Shown: in pieces, positions 1-11,950 of the stretch
Layout of the letters: every line of letters starts with the position of its first letter
How positions within the stretch are numbered: position 1 is the stretch's first letter
Assembly: GCA_021904315.1 (NCBI GenBank)
Contig: CM038916.1
Location: 11,559,065 to 11,623,064, forward strand
From: Sphagnum magellanicum
Taxonomy: Eukaryota > Streptophyta > Sphagnopsida > Sphagnales > Sphagnaceae
Length of the DNA: 64,000 nt
Direction of reading: 5' to 3'
The notes under the pieces: generated by a model
Databases searched by the model: none
The model's input: the letters and a program-made list of their open reading frames with translations, nothing else
What the model was told of the DNA's origin: nothing
Translations under genes and position numbers: made by a program

Positions 1-1899
1 AAAAAACTTTTTCCCATACACCCACCCAAATAGTTGAATAATTCATTAAATTAAATGTGTAAGGAATCAATGTTATGACCTTGATTATTATTAAATGTTT
101 TGCATTAGTTAAATTTTATTGCTAATTTTTGTCATCATGTTGAATCCTTGTTTTATGGTGTTATGTTTATAAATTATGTTCACAAAAAGTAAGTAATTAT
201 AATCATTACACTAAATATGAAGGTGGTAAGAAACTACAATTTTTTGATTTTCATGTGACATTGTAACTATATATATATAATGTTGTGCATTAACATGTGT
301 TGGCGTCATAAAATTGATTGTATATCAGTTTTATAATTATGATATTTTTTTGGCTCATTCAAAGTCCTTCCAAAATTTTGAATTTTTTTTTTTCAAATAA
401 CAACATTGAAAATAAGGTTTAGTTTTTTTTGAAGGTATGTACTTATAATATTTTGCATTAAAGCAAAAAAAAAGGCTTGCAAAAGCTTTGAAATAATAAT
501 TAAAATGAAGTGATAAGTTCATAAACTCTTCATGGAGAATTCATTTGCACATAAATAATACAAATGATTAACGAAAATGGAATTAACTTTGAATCACGAA
601 ATTGTTTTAAATGAATATTACATTAAGACATCCCCATACTTGGAGGGAGGTTATCACCATTTTCTCTATAATATATGTTGGACATTGTTGTGATGTTTGC
701 ATTAAAATAATTTTTTATTTCAAAGTTTTTAAATGCGAACTTTTAATTTTAAAATTTATGAGTTTTATAATTTTATGGGTTCATTTTTATATAAGTTGTG
801 ATTGAAAAGCTCAATGAAGTTCTTATAATGTTATGTTGCATATTCTTTGTTGAATATAATTTATGTTAAATTTTCAAGTTTATCTATTTTTTAATCCTTC
901 TTTTGACAAATTAAATTTTAATTCATAATTTTGCAAATGAAAAAAGTGAACTCACTTTCATTATATACATTTGAATAACTTTTCAAAAATATAAAAACTT
1001 TTGATTTGAACAACGTATATCTGTTGCATTTTTGTTTCAAAAATTCGTGACATTGGGGATTTCAAAATTCATAACTTTGAATTATCATTTTTAAAAAAAA
1101 GTTTCAAAAGTGATTACCTTTCATTTAAAAAAACTTTCTGAGCTTTTTTTTTTGCTTTCATGTTTTGGTTTGGCTTTCATTTTAGTTGTGATTTCAAAGT
1201 TAACATTGCAACATTTTTCAACTTGAATTAAAAACATATATTAAAACAGACACTTGTGGGGGAAGAACTACTCATGAATTTTTTAAAATACATGAGTAGA
1301 AATATAAGGTGCAATATATTAGTTGTGGGATAAAAATTATAAGTTTAGTAGTTCAAATATAATGTTATTGGTATTTTGAAAACCAAAATATAATTTATGT
1401 AGGGCATGTGTAAAAAGACTGAGTCCTTAAATACAATTAAGTAAACCAGGACAAAGCGAACCTGGAAGATCACTGAAGGGAAGAATTTGAACAAAGAACA
1501 AAAGAAGCCGTGACAGTCTTTCACTTGTTGAACAGGCATCATGAATGCACTTAACTTGATAGCTATTTATATATCACAACATCCACACTTGGCAGCCAAG
1601 AGAGACCTTCTAAATGCTTCAGGCAATTAAACCTTTCGCATCGTCATATCTCTGCAAGCTTTGCAACTGTAGAAGAAAAGCTTAAAATATGGTCTATCGA
1701 TGAAGGCTGCAAGTCTTTTAAACCTGAAAACTCAAACATCAATATTTAAGAAGTATAAAAGTGCTGGAAATAGTCTAGGGGAGGCCATATTAGGTTTTAC
1801 ACGTTCAAAGCATCACGCAGTTCACCAATCACTACCTGAAGTCTACAGGAAACATTTCTTTTTTCTGATCTTACTGGAGTGGAGGTTCAAAATATGAAA
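1..1899. other. AT-rich intergenic DNA, no gene seen
   Basis: Very AT-rich sequence with many homopolymer runs and only short, low-complexity open frames. I recognise no domain, tRNA or element terminus on either strand. It resembles the decayed repeat background of the first 13 kb and is probably old transposon sequence. Confidence 0.6.
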
Positions 1900-3740
1900 T
1901 ATCTTTAAGTGAAAGGTTTCTCGGATCCCTACAGCCCTGCGAAAACACCTCCAGCTAGAGCATCTTGTACAATTGACGCCGGCGGGGGCACAGGGACATG
2001 ACAGGTAACATCTCTGACATCGTGATGGGCATTTCGACGCTCAGATATGCTCTTGTAGCTCTTGAAGCCACTCTAGGACATCCTAGGTTGCCAGGTACTA
2101 GTAAAACCTTTAATGCTTCTACATGCTTTCCGTGATGGGATTTCCAATCTATCGGTCCACAAGAGTTATGAACGTAAGTGTGATGAAGACTTTGCAGAAG
2201 CCACGTCGGTACTAGACATTTTCACCGCATACCTTGTGAGGAGAATTGTCTCCTCAGCCAGATCGCGCTCAGACTCCGGTAGTGGTCCGTGTAATCCACA
2301 GCCAGCGTACTATGTCTTCCTAAACGAGTTGCGTACACTTCCATACATACATGAAGGGCGAGTTCCAACGACATCGTGTGACTCACGGTGCACCGGTTCG
2401 AGCGCAACATAAGACATTGTACTGACGAGAAGCAAGTTGAGATTCTGTCAACACTACAACTGTCCTAGGATCTGCACGGAAACCTGCAACATACTATGTA
2501 AATATATAACTCCCCATTGTAAACGTACACCACGAAATAGAAAGGAGCGTAAGAGAAGAAGGGTGGAGACAGAGAGAGAGTGAGCACGCCTGCTGAGGTA
2601 CAAACCACCGTACATAAGCAACTGTGCTCACTCTCTTCTGTCACGGCCCTCCGCACACTTACTGACACACAAATCAGGATTCATGTGATCCGCCTAAACC
2701 GCAAGTTGCCCACAACACAGGCTGCACGTTTGCCAATTGAGGAGTCGTGTCAAACCTTCTCTCGCATGGACGCCTGTTGTAAACACCTTCGGCAATGTGT
2801 TATGGCGATTGAAGGTCTCTGATGCGAAGCTGTGTTGCTGCGTGGGGTTTTGTTGGAGAAAGAGGGTATGGGGTTGGGGAAGAAGGCATGGCTGCATGAG
2901 GTGGCCCCATCCTCGTGTATCGCATTCTGTGGACGAGAATTTGGAGAGCTATATATAGTGGGCTAGCTTGCGGATTGGCCTCTCAGTTAGGAGGGCGGCG
3001 CGGTTAATTAAAACATTACCTGTCATCATTTTCCGGGTAACGATCAAGCGTCCATTTCCCGTTTGTTGGCCCGCAACACACGTATTGGCCAGCACCTAAT
3101 GGGTAACGTGGTAAACCCCAAATATGTTTTGGGTCGCTTCTATATTAAACATTATAGACAAACGATCTTTGGACTTTTCTAGGGTCTTTCAGGCCAAATT
3201 TAACCTTTCTTCCATGATTATTTAGCTTTAAGAGGCCTTATTCAAGAAGGTGAAGGTGGATGTACCGGCGTGTGTGATGGATGAAGGTCCTCATCTGATC
3301 TGGTCCCTCAAGATCCTTTTTGGTTCACTGCATCACTGGGAATGACTATTGAGAATGAGTTGAACCAAAAGCGCTCCAATTACCAGTGTATATGCTTTTC
3401 TCAACACTATTCCAAATGGGGTGAAATACCAGAGTAGTAGGCCAAGTTCTCAAGAGAAAATCTTGCCTGTGATCAAGAAGTACAAGGATGAATCTTGAGC
3501 ATCTGTTCAGTACAACATATAGCATGTTTGGCCGTGGTTCAAAATGGGTGTTACAACGTTGGATCTTGGAAATGGGTAGTGGATCATTTTTACAACACCA
3601 ACAACATAGGTATATTGCAAAATTCTTCATCAAAAAAGTTCTAAGGCATGGGAACAAAGTAGTCAACCTCATTCACCATCTTTTGTCCAAGTAACTTTTC
3701 AAGGTAAATTCAAGTTAACAGGAGTCAGTGACGCACCCTT
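1900..3740. other. GC-richer island without recognisable gene
   Basis: Base composition changes near 1,900: CpG-containing words return and stay until about 3,150, followed by a moderately GC segment at about 3,240-3,740. The longest frames are a 99-codon plus-strand frame at 2,113-2,412 and a 108-codon minus-strand frame at 3,346-3,672. Neither resembles a known family, and overlapping frames exist on both strands. A TATA-like run sits near 2,950. The stretch could be a captured gene or promoter fragment, or a younger insertion in older AT-rich DNA. Confidence 0.35.
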
Positions 3741-5657
3741 TGTGGTCCTTTCAAATATTGACAAGTTGACACAAAAGTTTGAGATCAGCCAAACAATGTT
3801 TAAATTGTGTTTAACATTATTGTATGGATTTCTAAGGAATTCCAATGTATTTATGAAAAAACTCAAGATTCTAGCATCAATTTCACAAAATTTGATGATT
3901 TATTATATTAAAAATTATGTCATCATATAAAACATACTTTATTCTATTTGTGATTAAAATATGGAACAAATTCAACAAATATTGTTAGTCTTACATTGAT
4001 TCATGTTTGATAAAACTACATAGTGGGACATGGTTCTTAAGCCATCTTTTAGGCCATTTAAAAATATGTTTTAATAATCCAAATCACAAAGAATGATCAC
4101 CATTTTAATTAAGAAATATTTGATTATCTAATGAAGAAAAACATTATTGAATAAATTATTTCATAAATGTAATGGTCATTCAAAGTAATATTTCAAAAGT
4201 GATTTTGGGGTGAAAGATTCCTTTTGTGTACTTCAACCTTGAATGGATCTTACTATGATATCATTGTTCAAGTGAGGAATTGCATGATGGTTACTAAAAT
4301 AGAAAAATCTATATTAAAAAATCATTTAAGACAACTTTTTAACATACATATTAATTTTTAAAAATTGAAATTCATCAAAAAAATGAGTATGGTATGGACT
4401 TATGAAAATATGGTCCATTTTAGGCCATTCAAAAGTTCATTATCATATATTTGGTGCATATATATATATATCTTCTTACTCAAGTTCACAACCAAATTTT
4501 AATTGCAAATTTGGTATATTGTTGATTTTATGGCATGTTAATAACATGTAAATGCATGACACTTTGCAAAAAAATTATTAGATCACACAAAAAGTGAGAA
4601 CTTGCCTTACCTTGTAACCACCCTTAAATAGTGTTAAAACTATGTTTTTAAACATTGGTTACAATATTTTAAGAAAATTCTTGGGTATTTTTAATCTATT
4701 ATGTTACTTTCAAATTTATTTGGATGTTTCATTTATTTATGTTTAAAATTTTTTTTACATAAATCCATTTGGCTTGAACATGAAATTTAGAATTTTAACA
4801 TGATTTTAATCATGTAAACCAAAATAGTGGTTACATATCATGTGAACTTTCCTATAAGTTTGAATTTGCCTTGGGGCCTAGGCCTTGATGTATGGTTGTG
4901 AATTTTCCTTGAATAATTTTTACCACTTAAAGTCTTAATAACTAGGTGAAAACATGACCATAAATAATTTTTTGTTCCAAGTGTCATAAAAAATTACATA
5001 GCCATAAAAAAAGGTTTGATGTATTAGAAGTAAGAAAATTATTTTAGACCATGTTTAATATGAAAATAATCTTTCACATTATTCTTAAAATTTTGAAGAA
5101 TCAAAATTTCAAATAAATTAAGTAAATTTTTAAAAAATACATCTACAAACCATGTGAGATTTTCAATTTTAGAAAATGGGTTGCAAGTAGATAAAATATT
5201 GAACTTTTTTATTTTCAAGTTAATGCAAGCCTAGAAAGTACTTATGTCAAATTGTGCATATTATAGTTATGATATATCAAATTTTAACATTGTAAAAATA
5301 TATTTGAACACACCAATTAATTTCAAATATATTAGTAACCTGCTTTTATTATACTAAAGTTTTTCAAATTTTGCATTTACCTTACCCTAAATTCAATGGA
5401 AGAGCTAATGGTTTTATATTTTTACCTATTTCTTGATTTTTATAATGCTTTCTTACATTTAAGTCAAAAATTGTCTCATCTTTAAATTGAATTTTGAACA
5501 AATTTTTTTGTCTACTTGACCATGTTGACACCACAATAAAGAAAAAGAGTGTAAGGTATTTACTACAAGACAATTAGTTTCTATGATTTGTTGTGTGTGG
5601 TTGGAACCTTGTGTAGTGTGAATGGGGTTCTAGTCTTTTTTTTACAACAAAACATGT
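3741..5657. other. AT-rich intergenic DNA, probably the 3' flank of a decayed retroelement
   Basis: AT-rich, stop-rich on all frames, with a short (TA)n run near 4,460. On the minus strand it lies immediately downstream of the Ty3/gypsy pol remnant that ends at 5,658, so its upper part could include that element's 3' LTR. I could not find a matching second LTR copy. Confidence 0.4.
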
Positions 5658-5806
5658 TTATTTGGTGCATTGTGGATAGATCCAATCTCCTATGGGAACA
5701 TCCATAAGTGGTGGCATCAAACAACCCATATTCCATCCTCTAGGATAATGGTCAAAAACCAACATGGTTGTTGCACTTCATGATTCTCCACACAATATAC
5801 ATCACA
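5658..5806 (-). other. Degenerate PHD finger (C4HC3) at the end of the gypsy pol
   Basis: The translated minus strand shows CILCGE, then MLVFDHYPRGWNMGC, then MPPLMDVPIGDW and YPQC. The order, the RGW-x-x-x-C core, the PPL-x-x-VP-x-GDW spine and the closing C position are those of PHD zinc fingers. Of the eight zinc ligands, the first C-x2-C pair, the C after GWNMG and the last C remain. The third and fourth Cys read Phe and Tyr, the His reads Asn, and the seventh Cys reads Tyr. Two in-frame stops also occur. PHD fingers usually read histone H3 tails; here it would be the chromatin-targeting tail of the integrase, by analogy with chromodomains. Confidence 0.75.
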
Positions 5807-6793
5807 AACCTACTAGAATTATGGTCAATGATGGATTTGCTTGGCCATCCACATGTGGATGGTCACATGGTGCGCAATTCCACACAACCTATGGTCTTTC
5901 CATACTTGACCATCCTAACCTTCCAACAATAAACCCCCAAAAGGTTAAACCTTATTCACTCAAAGAATGACACACCCAATTGTTACATCCAATGCAATGT
6001 GTGTTGTTTATTACAAATAAGCATAATTTTCAAGTTCAAAGCTCCAAACCTTGAATCAATATCCACATCCATGAATGGTGGCATATTGTAATCTATATTA
6101 GTGTTATATGATGGCCAAGTTTTCCATTGCCATAGGCATGACTCTTTTAAACAAGGATGCACACTGTTCACAAGCTTAGATTCACACAGTGGCCAGATCA
6201 TCCAAATTAAATGTGACATTAACCACATCCCTATGAATGAATGTCAATAATTGGGGTTCACACCCAAAAAACAAAAAGTAGGGGGGAAATGATGCAAGGG
6301 ATGCTTGCTTGTTGAATCAATATCCCATGGCCAACTATGGTAATTGTATGTTCCAATCACATGTATGCCTTCTCTATAATCCATATTTTCGTACAAACCT
6401 TTCTTCACTATTTGTTCCATTATTTCAATCAAGCCATTAGTTTTAGGATGATCATGAAAAGTAATCTTATGGTCAATATCCTACTCACAAAACTCCTAAA
6501 ATTCTTTTCAAAATTCCATGCCTTGATCCATGAGTACTTCTACTAGAACACCAAATATATTCATGATCTAGTCCAAAAGTGCATAAACAAGCCCTTCATT
6601 ACATTTATCTCAAAGTGGTGCCAATTCAATCCACTTGGAAAAATGTTCAATCATAACCAACAAATACCAATTAAATGACAACCATTTAAATTCAATGGCC
6701 CAAGAAATCCAAGGTCCATTAGTATCCAAGCCCCATGGTTGGTAGAGGTTGTAAATAAAAATTGGGTGTATTAAATGATGCATGAACTTAATC

Positions 6794-6910
6794 ACATGTT
6801 ATGCATTATGAAACAAATTATTGAACCTCCAATTGCATGCCTCTCCATTAATATTGACCTTGAAACAAATTGTAGGTCTGACATATCCCAAAATGTCCTA
6901 ATTCCTCATG
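6794..6910 (-). other. Integrase H2C2 zinc-binding motif
   Basis: On the minus strand HEELGHFG is followed after about 30 residues by CITC, giving His-x4-His and Cys-x2-Cys as in the amino-terminal domain of retroelement integrases. All four ligands are intact although four in-frame stops interrupt the block, including one just before W-R-G-M. Confidence 0.75.
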
Positions 6911-7598
6911 GGCATGTCTCACAATGTCTTTTCACATTTCTAGTCATGGTACCATTTGTACATGCCCATCTAGCCATATCCTAAAAACATGTTGGCCTTC
7001 CCAATGGTATTTTTTGGCCCTTTGAAAAACCCAATCCCTTTTTTTGGATGTCAATCCCACATCCAATGAATCCCCTATTTATAAGTAGGTCAACATTTGG
7101 GCATCCCCAAAAATGTCCATAGATCCAATGTCGTTAAGTTCCACTTCCAAATTCCTAGAGGTGCCTACATTACAACATATCATGTTTATTTCATTATCTA
7201 TTATGATTGAAATTTCAATCACAATGGACACCAAATAATTTTTGGCTAAATAAAAAAAGACTAATCATTTAATATAAGAATTAACTAGTGCTTCAATCAT
7301 CATGTATTCAACTATGCTGAAATTCGTCATGTTTGTTTTGACTAAAACTTGTCATGTCCATTTTGCTAAATCAATGTGCTAATTTCCATGGAAATTAATT
7401 AATTTAATTATTATATTATTATATTAATATTTGAAAATTTGAAAATTTTGTAATTACAAAAGCCAAAAGATAGCAAACAAAAGGAAAAAGTTTTTTTTTT
7501 CAAAAATTTAGGCATATTTGCTAACATTAATTCAACATCAATGGTGTGTCAACATGACATCACAACTATAGCATGCTTAATTTTAGTCACAACTATAG

Positions 7599-7671
7599 GA
7601 TGTCAAGGGTGGGGTTTGAACCCTCACCTCCACACCCACAAGGCAAGTCTTAACCATTGGATCATCACATC
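7599..7671 (-). repeat. 73-nt tRNA-like sequence (tRNA pseudogene or SINE head)
   Basis: Read on the minus strand the segment is exactly 73 nt. Its ends GATGTGA and TTGACATC pair with about one mismatch, like an acceptor stem. An A-box-like TCCAATGGTTAAGAC sits near position 11 and a B-box-like GGGTTCAAACCCC near position 50, flanked by a 4-of-5 T stem. The anticodon arm pairs poorly, so it is probably not a working tRNA. A tRNA-derived SINE is the alternative; I did not find a clear poly-A or poly-T tail. Confidence 0.45.
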
Positions 7672-9369
7672 ATGTGATGACAAAAATGTAACCACATAAA
7701 TATAAAGACATGTATGTTTTCAATTTTGGACATTAACATACTATTTAATTCTATAATGAAATTAATTCCATGTTCATATATAAGTTAAGTAGTAAGTGGT
7801 GTTGGTTAATAGGTAGTAATTATCTACATACCTATTTTTTTATCAGGGTAGGTAGGATGTTAAGTAAATAGATAGTATTAGGTACATAATACATATTGCT
7901 TCATCTATCTATAATTTATTTAAGTAGGTCCTACTTAATTATTTACTCCTATTTACTATTGATGTATATATACACATATTTATGATTTACCTATGTACGT
8001 ACCTATCCAAAGGGGGGCACCGAATGTTATTTTGTGAGCTACATGCATTAAGGTGCAATTACAATCCGATGAGCCAGAAAGGGCATTAGACTGCAAAGAA
8101 AAACAATCAAAATTGGATAAATATTTATGTTTTACCATTCTAAACCATGGCAATCATGGCAATTCATTATTTTTGAATTCATATGAATGCCAAGGAATTC
8201 AAACCAAAAATTCATTCGATGAAATTTTAAGTTTAAATTTTGATTTAGGACTTCTAAAAGTGAATAACAATTCATTAAATAGAAATCAATTTTGCAAAGG
8301 ACTATCAAAAGGACCCATATAATAAAACACATTTGATGAGAAAAAAAATTAAAGGATAAAGACCTATTAACCACATTAAAAAAACACTCATACCATATTA
8401 TATGTGGAATTGTAAAACTTTACAAATTCAAAGAACTTTCCAAAATTGATCCAAAATTTGAGAACTTCAAAACTCTTTTGTCACACGTAAATGGGATATA
8501 ATGTACATGAAGTATTAAGAAAAGTTGTAGTTTATCATACAAGAAAACATAAAAATGTAAAAAATAAATAAATTGGTTATGATTTGAAATTATTATCATT
8601 TTTAAATATGAAGCACTAAATTTACAAGGAATTAGAAAACTTTCAAAAATTCATATTTACTCAAAAATGATGAAGAAAAAAACACAGGGGTCCAAATTCT
8701 TTAAGTAGTTGTTGAAGGAGTTGTTACTCGTGGTAATTATTAGTTAGTATATTTTTATTTACCTAGTTATTATTGTAGGAATTACTAACTAAGTTATATA
8801 GTTTTTATCACCATTTGAATTTGAATAGAACATAGGATTATTTTTGTTGAGGAATATCTTGGGAGAAGAGGAAGAGATGAGGACCATTATATCTTTGTAA
8901 AACATGGAGCTTTAAGGGAGTATGAGATAAATATACTTTGATTTCTGGAAAGCTTTATTTTCGTAGCCATAATTTGTTGTTTTGATGTTTTTAATCATAC
9001 TTTCATTACTTGATTTTAATTCTGAAACTAGTTTTAAGTAGATATGAATGATATAGACTTTGTTAGTATTAGTTTTATTGCATTTAGTCTAGATTTTAAA
9101 CCAAAATATAAAATATAAAATTTTATATTTACCATTTGGCAACCATCCTAAAGTTTAAATTCAAAATGAATTTCAAAATGTTCTTTATGTCTTGTTGTTA
9201 AATTTTTTTGTTTCTATAAATAGATAATGAATTTTAATTTCATTTTTTGCATTTTTTGTTCAAATCTTGATCATAATTTTTGTTCACGAAGCAAATGTAA
9301 GCAAAGTAGTTAATTGTGAGGATTTTTTTTTAATGTAGAAGTTTGTTCATATTTGATTTAGGATGTGGA
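7672..9369. other. AT-rich intergenic DNA, no gene seen
   Basis: Rich in A and T on both strands with short TAGGTA-type reiterations near 7,800-8,010. An 89-codon frame at 8,053-8,322 has asparagine/serine-rich, low-complexity composition and matches no family I know. It is probably the decayed flank of the retroelement remnants on either side. Confidence 0.5.
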
Positions 9370-10600
9370 AAGATGGAAAATAAAATTGTAACGAGAAATT
9401 TGAGGAGACAATTAAATTAGGTTGTATTACATCAACAAGTGGAAAATGGCACTACCAATAGCAATAATTTGAGTGCAGATTAGGTAGATCAACAATTTGA
9501 AACACTTAGAAAAGTTTCTTAGATAAAACAGAGACATCTGTGGACAGAAAAGAAACTTGCAGGCCATAGAATGCCTCAAGCAAAATCGATTATTGTTCAT
9601 GAAGTGCAACCTGGTGAAGCAAATAGGTGCGCCGATAGTCTGCTACAAAATTCCAGGAAGGAAGAATGTTAGATTGAAAATGCGTACTCACAAGTTAAGT
9701 TTAGACGATTAGTCAAGAATATGAACCTCAACAAAGAATTGTGTTAGAATCAATAGATTTGATGCAGCAACATAACTCTAATATTCTAATTCAAGGAGAA
9801 GAATAAAAACTCAATAAGTCATAAAGGGAGGAAGTAGTACTAAGGTACATATTTGCTTCATTTCTTTATTATCGAAATAATCAAAAGAATGAAAAGCTTG
9901 AACAAAAAATAAGAATTTCGAACCTCTGATTTATTATGTCATTGAGCAAGAAGTTGCAATTCAAGGTATTAGAATGTCTAGAAGAGTTGAGTCGTTACTT
10001 ATAACTAGACAAGAAACTATAGTTTTATCAAAAGTAGAACCAACAGTAATAGAAGGTGTTCTTGTGGCTGTAAAAGTGAGGTACAATGAACCCAAATTTA
10101 ATCAGCATAATGGAAACATATATAGAGGAGTTCCAAGGGATTGGAGTAAAGGAATTCACAATGTGAATAGAGTTCCAACACCAAATTCTCCACATTACAC
10201 ATATTGCCATCATATTAGACATCAAATTAATGAATGTCCATTTATTGAAGATAATGTGAAACAAAGATTTGCTAAGCATTTCTAGATTTTGAATCTAGAA
10301 CTTGTAAGAGTAGGGAATCATGGACATATTGAGCCAAAGGATTTGTACCATGAAAATGTCAAAATTCCAGATAGACTCAAAAAAATAGATTTGGAAAGAA
10401 AACAGAGTGGAAATGAAAGTTCAAATTATGGCAGATGTAATACCTATTTCTATAGCTTTTATACCAAGTATGTTACATCAAAACAATATTGGAGTTACCT
10501 ATGTAGGACTTTCACATTTCAAAATGGAACCAATAAAATTTGTGCCATTATATTATATGGCAATGCCCTAATCTATAATTATAGTTAGTTAAGCTCTGGT
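9370..10600 (+). pseudogene. Retroelement gag-like remnant with a damaged zinc knuckle
   Basis: Plus-strand frames separated by stops read as a polar, glutamine- and arginine-rich gag-like protein. The best frame (about 9,974-10,285) ends in PHYTYCHHIRHQINECPFI, which aligns with a CCHC zinc knuckle (C-x2-C-x4-H-x4-C) whose first Cys has become Tyr. A conserved-looking tail, EDNVKQRFAKHF, follows and then a stop. The stretch is immediately upstream of a second gag remnant on the same strand and may belong to the same element. Confidence 0.5.
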
Positions 10601-10639
10601 TGATCAACACCAATCCACCACTATTGATGGTGTCAGATC

Positions 10640-11950
10640 AAGACCACAAATTCCAAAGGGAACAAAATTTGTGAATTTGCATGAAGATATACCTAGAAAG
10701 GTGAACTAAATTTTTATTAGTCAGCCATTAGATCTAAAAGGAAGCAGCCCAAATCCACCAAGACCTCTAAGATATTTTGGATTGTTAATTTGTTCAATTT
10801 TCCCCTTAGAGATATTGTGTCTGATTAGTCTAATAATTATATGGGAAATTACCCATATTATATTTTTGTAGAACTGCAGTTGGCTTTTTGTAAAAGGTAT
10901 AAAAAAGTTTAGAATGATGAACAAGTTTACTTGTAGTTGAAAAACATGAAACATGAGAAGAATGAAAGAGTGTAAGTCTATTATGAAAGATTATTGAAGT
11001 TGGCTAATAGTCTTCAACACAAGATAACTGATAGTTTCTTAACTATTGTTTTCAGATCTGGATTACAACCATATTTGCATGTAGCAACAGCAAGTATGAA
11101 GATAAAAACTCTATAGCAACATAAGGAAACAACTTTGGTTTGTGAAGAAGGAATTTCTAAAGTAGAGGCCATAAGTAGTCTGCTAGTACCACAAAGTAAT
11201 AAGAAAATATTAGCTCAAAAACCTTAAACAATCCCAGGGAAAACATGAATGTACTATACAAATTGTCACAAGACAAATCATAATGTTGAAACCTATAGAA
11301 TCAAAAGAAAAGAAAACCTTGTTCCTGTAGTCTCCAAGGTTACTACTTAACAAATTAAATTACAAAGGCTTATGAGGTATGCTTGTCATATTTGTGGTGA
11401 CACTAGACATAAGATCATAATTGTCCTAAATATAATGATATGCAAAATATGTTTAAGAACAAAGGAGTGAAGCCAACAGATAAACAAGTTGTAAAACCCA
11501 AGGTTTCAAATCCTTCAATCCATATGGTGGATGTGAATATGGCATCACTAGGGGCAAGGTTACTAAAGAACATGTGTTTAAGGATAGAGAGCCAATCAAG
11601 ATGAAGTTTGTTACTAACTAGGAAGAGGAGCACAAACTATAACAATCTTTTGTCAAGACTATATAGGAGATACAAACATAAGACCCACCACAAAATTTGA
11701 TTCCAAAAAAAAAAGCATAATGGAGTACAAGTTGGATAGGATTGCCAAAATCTAAGGTGTCCATAAAACCAATTGTATCACAAAGTTTGTTTACTAATCC
11801 TATCAACAAAGTTATGTCTATGGAATAAGTATTCCAAGATATCAATAATAGATGTTAGAGACTACCTATACTTTAAGGTTAAGTTAACTATTGAAGATAG
11901 CACCAAATCTTAAAAAGTATATGTGGCAGAAATTGAAGCCAAAAAAACCT
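10640..11950 (+). pseudogene. Ty3/gypsy gag remnant (Retrotrans_gag domain and zinc knuckles)
   Basis: Conceptual translation, ignoring stops, gives a Retrotrans_gag-like helical block at about 10,800-11,220, with stretches such as ELQLAFCKRY, KNMKHEKNERV, VYYERLLKLANSLQHKI and FRSGLQPYLHVATA. It is followed by two zinc-knuckle-like segments, TNCHKTNHNVETY (last Cys lost) near 11,260 and CHICGDTRHK near 11,390. Several stops interrupt each frame. Gag packages the element's RNA into cytoplasmic particles; this copy cannot be translated. No pol follows in phase, and AT-rich DNA begins near 11,950. Confidence 0.7.

Larger units (their letters stand above)
5658..7200 (-). pseudogene. Ty3/gypsy pol 3' end: integrase plus C-terminal PHD-finger-like module, decayed
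   Basis: Reading the minus strand from about 7,200 downward gives a stop-ridden but recognisable polyprotein end. First comes a pre-integrase segment (LEVELNDIGSMDIFGDAQ near 7,150-7,100). Next is an H2C2 zinc-binding motif (HEELGHFG then CITC, 6,910-6,794). The integrase core follows, with catalytic-type Asp in WTLDF (about 6,709), Asp in MDQG (about 6,530) and Glu in LIEIME (about 6,425). The frame shifts at least once, and many codons are TAA, TAG or TGA. Downstream of the core the same strand encodes NCAPCDHPHVDGQ and then a PHD-like block ending in a stop at 5,658-5,660. No gag, protease or reverse transcriptase is recognisable next to it, so only the 3' part survives. The family assignment rests on motif order; the integrase call is firm, the lineage is not. 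Confidence 0.8.
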
